A stretch of 64,000 nucleotides of DNA, from positions 1,612,001 to 1,676,000 of the forward strand of contig CAWACP010000004.1 of assembly GCA_963780655.1 (NCBI GenBank), read 5' to 3'. Made by a program: the position numbers and the translations under genes. Shown piece by piece: positions 54,371 to 60,593 of this stretch (positions are counted from its first letter, which is position 1; every line of letters begins with the position of its first letter). The stretch comes from CAWACP01 sp963780655 (GTDB lineage Bacteria > Acidobacteriota > Terriglobia > Bryobacterales > Bryobacteraceae). The notes under the pieces were generated by a model. The model did not search any database. It saw only the letters and a list, made by a program, of their open reading frames with translations, and was not told the DNA's origin.

Positions 54371-55492
54371 TCACGTAATGTCGAGCTGGACCCAGCCGGG
54401 CAGCGTCGCGGGCTGGTTGTCGAGGAATACGATGCGGCGGGTCTTCGGGAAAGGCAGGCCGGACTGGATGGCGCGCGAATAGAACGGCGCCTGGCCAAGC
54501 GTCTGGCGCATCGGTTCGTCCTGCGTGTCGGGATGGGCGGTCTTTGACAGCAACCCGCCTCCCCAACCGAGCGGGAGCACGCAGGAGTTGCCCTGCCGGC
54601 GAGTGTCCGCGATGCGCTGCTCGAGTGCCGCGACGGTGGCGTGCACTCGGGCAAGCCCGGTCCACTCGGCATACTGGCGGTGCAGCGCGAGCACCTGCGA
54701 CGAGTAGCCGTTGGCCGCTTCCAGCAGAGTGGCGCGGTTGAATTTCAGGAATGCGCTTTCGTGCCACGAGCCCTCGAAGGACGTGCCGGGAGTGGCCATC
54801 TCGGCGAATGAGGCGGTGCTGTCGTCGGGCCTGCGGCCGGGAACGGCGCCGCGTGGACTGGTCTTCCACGCCAACTCGTAGCGGCCGGGTCCGCCGCGCG
54901 ATTCGAGCGTGGAGACGCGCAGCAGGTACACCTTGAAGCTGGCGTCGGGAACGGTAGATGAATCGGCCGGAAGCATGGCGCGCATGGCATTCTGACCCGA
55001 CTGGCCGAGAGCAGCTTCTTCCACCGCCGGACCGGCGCGGCGGAGCGCTCGTGGATCGGACGACGAGCCGCGCTCGGCGAGCTCCTTCTCAGCGCGATCG
55101 TTCCAGCGAGCGTACACGAGGCCGGTACGGAGAGCGCCCTTCAGCGCGCTGGCCGGCAGATACGCGCCGCTGGTGCCCGTGGCAAACGTAGGGATAAAAA
55201 GGTCGAGCGTGTTCGCGCGATTCCAGAACTGGGTCATGCTGGCATGCTCGAACGGGATGCGCCGGCCCGCGAAGTTCTGCGCGAAGCCGCCCCACGAGGC
55301 AAAGTCGAGCTTGTCGGACTTGCGGAGCTGTGCGAGATAGCCTTCGAGGCGCGGCCCTTTCGCGAGCAGGCGGAAGATGCGGCGCTGGTCGAGGACGTTC
55401 ACCTGATCCTTCCACACCATATAGTCGATGGGCGAGAGCTTCTGGCCATCGCCAACCAGCGTGGGGGTCAGGCATGTGACGCGGTATTTCAT
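54371..55492 (-). CDS. csm5: Type III-A CRISPR effector subunit Csm5
   Basis: A 373-residue RAMP protein, last gene of the operon. The opening MKYRVTCLTPTLVGDGQKLS and PIDYMVWKDQVNVLDQRRIF is typical of Csm5; ATGTSGAYLPASALKGALRT is the RAMP glycine-rich region that grips crRNA. Csm5 caps the crRNA 3' end of the Csm complex and helps in crRNA maturation. ATG 55492 overlaps the csm4 stop by 4 bp. Length is normal for the family, in contrast to its altered neighbours csm4, csm2 and cas10. Confidence 0.9.
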   Translation of the reverse strand: MKYRVTCLTPTLVGDGQKLSPIDYMVWKDQVNVLDQRRIFRLLAKGPRLEGYLAQLRKSDKLDFASWGGFAQNFAGRRIPFEHASMTQFWNRANTLDLFIPTFATGTSGAYLPASALKGALRTGLVYARWNDRAEKELAERGSSSDPRALRRAGPAVEEAALGQSGQNAMRAMLPADSSTVPDASFKVYLLRVSTLESRGGPGRYELAWKTSPRGAVPGRRPDDSTASFAEMATPGTSFEGSWHESAFLKFNRATLLEAANGYSSQVLALHRQYAEWTGLARVHATVAALEQRIADTRRQGNSCVLPLGWGGGLLSKTAHPDTQDEPMRQTLGQAPFYSRAIQSGLPFPKTRRIVFLDNQPATLPGWVQLDIT

Positions 55493-56754
55493 GACGCGGT
55501 CCGTGGGGGAAGTGGAATGGCGACGGCGAAGCCCGCGCGGTACACGGGGTGCGCGAAGCCGTCGGCGGCGATGTTCGGAGCGCGGCCGCGCGGCTCCGCT
55601 TCACTGACCAGCACCGATCCTTCCTGGACCATATAGCCGGGCTGTTTCAAATCGCCATGATGCATGGGGCTTTCAACGCGCCCTGAGCGTGGGACCACTC
55701 CGTACTTGCCTTTGGACCAGTCGACCGGCTCGCCGGCATCGGGGATGAAGAGCGAGAGGAGCCACCATGATTGCTGGCCAGGACCGATGGGCTCGGACAT
55801 CTGCGGCTCGGGCACGGGTTGTTCCGGCAGAGGCGGAGCGGGCTCGGGTTGCGGCAGACCTGGTTCGGGCTCGGGGAGTCCGGGCTCGGGCTCGGGAATG
55901 CCGGGTTCAGGTGGCGGGGTGGTAGATGGATCGGGCGTGGATGGCACAGACATATCTGCCTGTGTTGACTCGGCGTCGGGGGTGGGCGTTTCGGAGGCGG
56001 ACGGGGCGTCCGCCGCAGGCGAGGCGCCTGCCCCACTTCTGGGGGGACGGGACGGGATCACGAACCGTGTGAGATCCCCCTCGATGAATTCGGGCATTTC
56101 AGCGCGACCCCAGCCGCGCGAGCGCTCACCGCCGAAGCCGCTGTCGCAGAGCAGACGCAGCGCGGCCTTCACAGGATCGGCCCACTCGCGACGCGCGTCA
56201 TCGGACGCAAAGCCGATAAGGAACCAGAGCCCGCACGCCGGCGAGAACTCGATGCAGGCGGTGGAGTGCACATCGCACGCGCCGACGTTCAGGCGATCGA
56301 GCGCGGCGTTAGAACGCACAGCGATGCGGAACGGCCCCTCGTTTCGATCCGACGGCAGCAGACACTCGCTCGCGCCATCGAGCAGCCAGCGCGTTTCGTC
56401 GATCGGCTGATCGGCAAGCAGCGAGGCCACAAGCTGCACCGGCACGAAGCGGACGCCTTTGTAGCGCAGTTTGGTGGAGAGCGGCGGCGGCCACACGCTG
56501 CGCGGCGGGACAACGAACAGGGTGCGCTTCTGAAAAGGAAAGCACGAGCTGAAGCGCACGTCGGAGCCGGCCTGGTTGCCGGCGGTAGCCTGCAGCCATT
56601 CGTCGAGCCGCCCGAGTTGCAGCATGGCCGACGTGACGGCGGAATAAAGCGAATCGCTGTGGTAGACGGTCTCAACGCGATCGCGCGCGCCCGAGGCGGG
56701 TCCGATGCGCCAGGGCGTGGTGGGTCGCAGACGAACCAGGATACCGGAGGGCAT
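55489..56754 (-). CDS. csm4: Type III-A CRISPR effector subunit Csm4 with Pro-rich insertion
   Basis: A 421-residue Csm4, about 100 residues longer than usual. Residues 1-235 hold the RAMP fold: ETVYHSDSLYSAVTSAML, RYKGVRFVPVQLV, and glycine-rich loop GFGGERSRGWGRAE. Residues about 236-328 are a low-complexity insertion, first Ala/Ser/Thr-rich (SGAGASPAADAPSASETPTP), then Pro/Glu-rich repeats (PEPGIPEPEPGLPEPEPGL). The RAMP fold resumes at SWWLLSLFIPDAGEPVDW and ends with GFAVAIPLPP. Csm4 binds the crRNA 5' tag and Cas10. The start of the insertion is encoded by a dispersed genomic repeat in frame. ATG 56754, 5 bp after csm3. Confidence 0.9.
   Translation of the reverse strand: MPSGILVRLRPTTPWRIGPASGARDRVETVYHSDSLYSAVTSAMLQLGRLDEWLQATAGNQAGSDVRFSSCFPFQKRTLFVVPPRSVWPPPLSTKLRYKGVRFVPVQLVASLLADQPIDETRWLLDGASECLLPSDRNEGPFRIAVRSNAALDRLNVGACDVHSTACIEFSPACGLWFLIGFASDDARREWADPVKAALRLLCDSGFGGERSRGWGRAEMPEFIEGDLTRFVIPSRPPRSGAGASPAADAPSASETPTPDAESTQADMSVPSTPDPSTTPPPEPGIPEPEPGLPEPEPGLPQPEPAPPLPEQPVPEPQMSEPIGPGQQSWWLLSLFIPDAGEPVDWSKGKYGVVPRSGRVESPMHHGDLKQPGYMVQEGSVLVSEAEPRGRAPNIAADGFAHPVYRAGFAVAIPLPPRTAS
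56003..56036. repeat. GTGGGGC-family repeat end embedded in csm4
   Basis: Bases 56015-56036 (GCAGGCGAGGCGCCTGCC plus CCAC) are identical to 9382-9403, the right end of the MITE-like element; the flanking GTCCGCCGCAGGC is shared with 58256-58268. It is read in frame as SGAGASPAADAP at the start of the Csm4 insertion. Confidence 0.75.
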
Positions 56755-56759
56755 CGGCT

Positions 56760-57593
56760 TCAGGACAGCCTGCCCGCGAAATCGTCAGCCGAAGCGGCAG
56801 CCTGCAGGGCGGAGATGTCGGCGCCCGCGGCGAGTTCCTGTTCGGCCGCGCCCTTCGCGTAGAAATCGCGATTGCGCCACGCGAGCCGCAGACTGGCGAA
56901 GCCGATCCGCCCGCTGCCGCGCGAGCCACCGCCTCCGAGGGCGTCGTCTTCGAGCAAACGGAGCCCCTCGAACAGGCGCGCGACCAGCTCCTTGTCCTCT
57001 TCGCAAAGCACATCCATGACGATGCGGATGCGGAAACGCGCGCCGGCGGGAACACGCTCGAGCGTGCGCGGGTTGGCCTGCGAGGTGATGCGGTCGATAG
57101 CGTTCTCGCTCTTCACTTCGGTGAGCTCGTCGTCCAGGTTTTCGCGCATTTGCGGCGTGATGCTTTCCGCGATCAACGGCGCATCATATATAGTCAATCG
57201 CGCCGGCGTAGCCGCGGTGGTCTCGAGGGCCTCTCCGGCGACGCGCTCGACGCGCCCCGGATTGCGCCCGAACAGGACGCAGATGTCGTCATCGGGACGA
57301 TCGCTCTGGTGAATGCGAACTTCCTGGCCCCGGCGGCGCGACAGATAAACCAGCTCGGCCGGCGTGGCCAAACCGAGCGACTGCTCGAGAAGCGAGCGCA
57401 ACCGCCCACGCAGGGAACTTCCCGGAATGTACGGCAGACCGAATGCGTCCTTGACTACGGGGTTGTCGGCGCCGCCGATTTCGAGCGACCCCTTCCCTGC
57501 CCCGATGTGCAGACCGGTGTGGCAGGCGAGGTCGCCTTCCAGAATCAGTTTTCCAACCAGCTTCAGCTCTGTTTGCGTTGTATGCGAACTCAT
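56760..57593 (-). CDS. csm3: Type III-A CRISPR backbone subunit Csm3 (target RNase)
   Basis: A 277-residue RAMP protein from ATG 57593 (a TTG at 57605 is an upstream alternative). TGLHIGAGKGSLEIGGADNP and PYIPGSSLRGRLRSLLEQ are the classic Csm3 text. The catalytic Asp of Csm3 (Asp33 in the Streptococcus thermophilus protein) corresponds to Asp43 here, in GGADNPVV, so target-RNA cleavage every 6 nt should be intact. SENAIDRITSQANPRTLERV and the G-rich loop DALGGGGSRGSGRIGF follow. Several copies form the complex backbone. The C-terminal 30 residues (AAEQELAAGADISALQ) extend beyond the core. Confidence 0.94.
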   Translation of the reverse strand: MSSHTTQTELKLVGKLILEGDLACHTGLHIGAGKGSLEIGGADNPVVKDAFGLPYIPGSSLRGRLRSLLEQSLGLATPAELVYLSRRRGQEVRIHQSDRPDDDICVLFGRNPGRVERVAGEALETTAATPARLTIYDAPLIAESITPQMRENLDDELTEVKSENAIDRITSQANPRTLERVPAGARFRIRIVMDVLCEEDKELVARLFEGLRLLEDDALGGGGSRGSGRIGFASLRLAWRNRDFYAKGAAEQELAAGADISALQAAASADDFAGRLS

Positions 57594-57598
57594 CGTTT

Positions 57599-57628
57599 GT
57601 TTCAATCCGCGCGCCCGCGGGCGCGATC
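57599..57628 (-). CRISPR. Solitary CRISPR-repeat-like hairpin in the csm2-csm3 gap
   Basis: On the plus strand GTTTCAATCC (57599-57608) is followed by a perfect 16 bp palindrome CGCGCCCGCGGGCGCG (57610-57625). Read along the operon (minus strand) this gives a GC-rich hairpin followed by GGATTGAAAC, the layout of the I-C/III-type CRISPR repeats, whose 3' eight bases ATTGAAAC become the crRNA 5' tag. It is one copy only, 6 bp before the csm3 ATG and 15 bp after the csm2 stop. It is not an array; the resemblance to a repeat is by pattern, not by search. Confidence 0.55.
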
Positions 57629-57642
57629 GGCCTCCGTGCGAA

Positions 57643-58221
57643 TTATTCGTTATAAGCGATGATGGCTTCGAACAGGTCGCGGAAACGCTCGTAGCCCCGC
57701 GCGTCGTTTCGGCGCGTCACCTGCAGCAGCAACCTCTCGAGTGAGTCGAGGCTGCGCAGCGAGTGGCGAGCAATGGTGTAGGCCAGCCGCGCCCGCACCA
57801 TGACGAACTCGTGTTGCCGCTCGTTCTCTGGCGCCCGGACGGCGCGACGCACCGCGTTGTAGAGGCGGCGCAACTGGCTTCTGGTACCCGAGTCCATGTC
57901 GCGCATGCGGCTGACGATGGCATGCGCCTGGTTATCGAGATAGAGGCTGTCGGAGACGAGCTTCTCGATCTCGATTTCCGGCGGGCCTTCGGGACGTCCG
58001 CCGCGGCGGTCGTCACGTCCACCGCCTTCGCGGCGATCGCCTCTGTCGCGGTCGCCGTTGGGCCGGGGGCCGCGTCCGCCTTCGCGCGGAGGACGATTAC
58101 CCTCGCGCGGCGCACGATTCTCGCCGCCTTCTCGCGGACGGTTCTCTCCGCCTTCCCGCGGCCGATTCTCTCCGCCTTCTCGCGGCGGCCGGTTTTCACT
58201 TGCTGGTCGTTCATCTGCCAT
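57643..58221 (-). CDS. csm2: Type III-A CRISPR small subunit Csm2 with disordered N-terminus
   Basis: A 192-residue protein from ATG 58221. The C-terminal ~105 residues are the helical Csm2 domain: SQLRRLYNAVRRAVRA, MVRARLAYTIARHSLRSLD and the family ending FRDLFEAIIAYNE. The N-terminal ~85 residues are absent from ordinary Csm2 (about 120-150 residues): repeated ENRPREGG-type units followed by RGPRPNGDRDRGDRREGGG and DDRRGGRPEGPP. This stretch is disordered and RNA-binding-like (RGG/RG character). Csm2 lines the inner side of the complex along the target RNA. Confidence 0.88.
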   Translation of the reverse strand: MADERPASENRPPREGGENRPREGGENRPREGGENRAPREGNRPPREGGRGPRPNGDRDRGDRREGGGRDDRRGGRPEGPPEIEIEKLVSDSLYLDNQAHAIVSRMRDMDSGTRSQLRRLYNAVRRAVRAPENERQHEFVMVRARLAYTIARHSLRSLDSLERLLLQVTRRNDARGYERFRDLFEAIIAYNE

Positions 58222-58244
58222 TGAAAAAGCCTCGAATCTCTTAT

Positions 58245-58327
58245 GGGCGGACCGGGGGTCCGCCGCAGGCCGGGGGGCCTGCCCCACCCGGGGCCAAAAA
58301 ACATTGCAGGCTGAAAGCCTGCTCTAC
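58245..58327. repeat. Three consecutive hairpin repeats in the csm2-cas10 gap
   Basis: GGCGGACCGGGGGTCCGCC (58246-58264), GCAGGCCGGGGGGCCTGC then CCCAC (58265-58287, a variant of the block in csm4 and at 9382), and GCAGGCTGAAAGCCTGC plus TCTAC (58306-58327). They fill the 107 bp between csm2 and cas10; the last ends one base after the cas10 stop codon. They could attenuate transcription between cas10 and the rest of the operon. Confidence 0.75.
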
Positions 58328-58328
58328 A

Positions 58329-59825
58329 CTACGCGGCGTCCTCGATCAACGAGGCCTCGGATCCTTCCGACAGCAGCCTCGCCCATTCCAACGCTACACG
58401 ACCCGCGGGCCGCAGTTTCAGGTTGGCCGGATTGCGTCCGGCCAGATCGGCAATGAGACTCGCGCGCGCACGCTGGAAATTCCGCGAGCGCGACGAGCCC
58501 AGGATGCGGCTCAGACGCCGATGGAAGCGCCACGGCCGTTCGGGACGCCGCGCCGTGCCGCCGCGCTTCGTCTCACGATAAATGCCGCACAACTCGCGAA
58601 TATACTCCGGCGAAATGCCGAACGCGGTCACCATGCGGATCAGCTCGTCCTTTAGCTCCGCCGCATCGGCCACCTGCGCCCATTCGAGCGTTCGGCCGAG
58701 CAGCCAGAAACAATCCTTATCCACCGCCTTAGCGATCGCCAACCGGTCGCCCGCAGTCTCACAGAGAGAAGCTAATGACGACTCGCCCTCGGGAGCGAGC
58801 GCCAGCGCCATGGTGATCGTCTTGCCCTCGCGTCCCGGGAATTCCTTCAGGCTCTCCTGCGCGAAGCGATCGAAGACGCGCTGCACCTCGCGCGCCAGGC
58901 CGATGAGCGCGTCCCAGGCGCCATAGACAGCGAAATCGTCACCGCCGGAATAGAGCAGGGTCACCTTGCTCCAGAACTCCGGCATGGAGCAGAGCACTTC
59001 CAGCTCGCCGGCGAAGAACTGCTTATAGAGGACGGAGACGCTGACGTGTTCCTCGATGCTCTGGGCGCGGCGGAGCCGGATTCCGAAATCGTCGACGTCG
59101 CCGCGCAGCACGCCCCATACATGACGGCCGTGCGACCGGCGAGCGAGCACGTCGGTAGCCGCAATACCGTGCCCGTCGTCGTTGAGAGCGGACTGGCGGG
59201 CCAGCGGAATTGCATCGAGTGACGCAGCGGTGGCGGAGGCGCCGAGTTGCCAGACATGCTTGCCGGAATCGTCGGGGCGCACAAGTCCCGGATTGTCGGG
59301 CGACCAGGAAACGCCTGCCGCCTCTCGTAGCCTGCCGGCCATGTCGTCGATGAAATAGCAGTCGTAATCGGACGTCACGGGCGGGGGAGCATCGTCGAAA
59401 AATGCCGGCCCCGCTTCGGCCAGGGGCGTGGAGAGCCGGCGCGCCATGTCGTCACTGAGGCGGCGGCGAACCACGGTCCAATCGCCCAGGCTCTCGGTGA
59501 TTCCCCAGAGCAGGCGGAGACAACCGCCGCTGACGTGTTCGATCTGATCGCGTGCGGCGGCGAGGATGGACTCCGCGCGCTCGCGCAACTCGCCTGGCAG
59601 AATGACCACGAACTGTTCGCCGCCGCTTGCGCCCACCATCAGCTTCGAAAGGCCCAGCTCGGCTACCAGCGCGCGCGGCAGCACTTCAGCCAGGAGATTC
59701 ATCCAGTGCGAGCGGCCGCTGACGAGCGCTTCCTGCGCGGCGCGGTCGGGCAGCGAGCCCACGGGCGCCAGCAGAAAGTCGCGCGTGCCGAAGAGTCTTC
59801 CTTGTACGAGGATTTGGACGGACAT
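58329..59825 (-). CDS. cas10: Type III-A CRISPR effector Cas10/Csm1, HD-less
   Basis: A 498-residue Cas10, much shorter than usual Csm1 (about 750-850). It begins directly with the first Palm domain (about 58-115: KLMVGASGGEQFVVILPGEL). The second Palm starts RGDVDDFGIRLRRA (241-254) and has the cyclase motif LLYSGGDDFAVYG (GGDD at 294-297). So cyclic-oligoadenylate synthesis should be possible, while the N-terminal HD DNase and the zinc-finger cysteines are missing. The C-terminal helical D4 domain (about 390-498) contacts Csm2. ATG 59825; first gene of the csm operon. No partner effector for a cyclic oligoadenylate signal is in the window. Confidence 0.92.
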   Translation of the reverse strand: MSVQILVQGRLFGTRDFLLAPVGSLPDRAAQEALVSGRSHWMNLLAEVLPRALVAELGLSKLMVGASGGEQFVVILPGELRERAESILAAARDQIEHVSGGCLRLLWGITESLGDWTVVRRRLSDDMARRLSTPLAEAGPAFFDDAPPPVTSDYDCYFIDDMAGRLREAAGVSWSPDNPGLVRPDDSGKHVWQLGASATAASLDAIPLARQSALNDDGHGIAATDVLARRSHGRHVWGVLRGDVDDFGIRLRRAQSIEEHVSVSVLYKQFFAGELEVLCSMPEFWSKVTLLYSGGDDFAVYGAWDALIGLAREVQRVFDRFAQESLKEFPGREGKTITMALALAPEGESSLASLCETAGDRLAIAKAVDKDCFWLLGRTLEWAQVADAAELKDELIRMVTAFGISPEYIRELCGIYRETKRGGTARRPERPWRFHRRLSRILGSSRSRNFQRARASLIADLAGRNPANLKLRPAGRVALEWARLLSEGSEASLIEDAA

Positions 59826-59860
59826 CCGTTTGGTGACAGAACCGCGAAATTAGAACTGTA

Positions 59861-60013
59861 TCAAAAGCAAGGGCTGGGGACAAACGGGCGGGGGCGCCTG
59901 AAAGTTGCGTTGATCGGTTCAAATCGCCAGCGCCTGAATGTCTCAGCAATTTTTCGAGCGAGCGCCCAAAGGAAACACCCGACGCCGAAGATCAAACTGA
60001 CGAAGAACGCCAT
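59861..60013 (-). CDS. Possible tiny membrane protein upstream of cas10
   Basis: A 50-codon frame (ATG 60013, TGA 59861) encoding one hydrophobic helix (MAFFVSLIFGVGCFLWALA) and a basic tail (FRRWRFEPINATFRRPRP). Directly upstream, overlapping by TGATG, another minus-strand frame ends with a hydrophobic segment (VITGIALIVLGVLLIGIAV) but has no good start. It could be a remnant of a two-helix membrane protein or a real small gene linked to the csm operon. No ribosome site is clear. Confidence 0.3.
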   Translation of the reverse strand: MAFFVSLIFGVGCFLWALARKIAETFRRWRFEPINATFRRPRPFVPSPCF

Positions 60014-60593
60014 CACGAAAAGCGGTCCGCCATCATCTCTGCCAATCTTAAAGGGACGGCAATGCCGATCAACAAAACTCCGAGAACGATCAATGCGATG
60101 CCCGTGATTACTGATTTTGAAAATGCACTTCGAATCTGACTCGGGACTCCCTCTCCGAAGCGTCCGCGTCTAAAAAATCTTCCTGCTCTTGCGCGTTACG
60201 CACATTGACAGCCTATCATCCGAGCAGCTCCTTAAAGCTCCCACACATGATCCGTGATGCCCGCAATTGCTCGACCGGGTTCGCGCTGCCGAGCACGGCG
60301 CTAACGCAGGTCCCCGCAGGCGAGGTCGCCAGCGACGGTCCATTTCGCGGGCGTGATCCAACCTGGCTTGTATCAGCTCAATGTGGACGTGGCGCAGGCC
60401 GCGCCCAATGGAGCCCGACAAGATGAGCTGCACCTACAACCCGGCGTCGAGGCCCGACGGCGATCTGATTGCCGTGCAGGCAAAGTAAGATGCAGGCTGA
60501 AAGCCTGCTCTACAGGATTGCGTGGGCCGAATCCAACCTTAGTCGGATTGCCTGACGGCTTCACGTTGTTAGACTCAGGCTTCGGCAAAGTTC
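60014..60593. other. Gap without a clear gene between the csm operon and GH35
   Basis: About 580 bp. Besides the hydrophobic minus-strand frame ending at 60013, nothing convincing is seen. A hairpin repeat (GCAGGCTGAAAGCCTGC plus TCTAC) lies at 60492-60513. The divergent promoters of cas10 and of the GH35 gene should be here. Confidence 0.5.

Noticed and set aside
60170..60433. Minus-strand frame upstream of cas10 as an extra csm gene
   Set aside because: Arg/Ser/Cys-rich text with no recognisable fold; it ends in a different frame from the hydrophobic segments.
53840..60593. CRISPR array near the csm operon
   Set aside because: No direct repeats at regular spacing; only the single repeat-like hairpin at 57599 was found.
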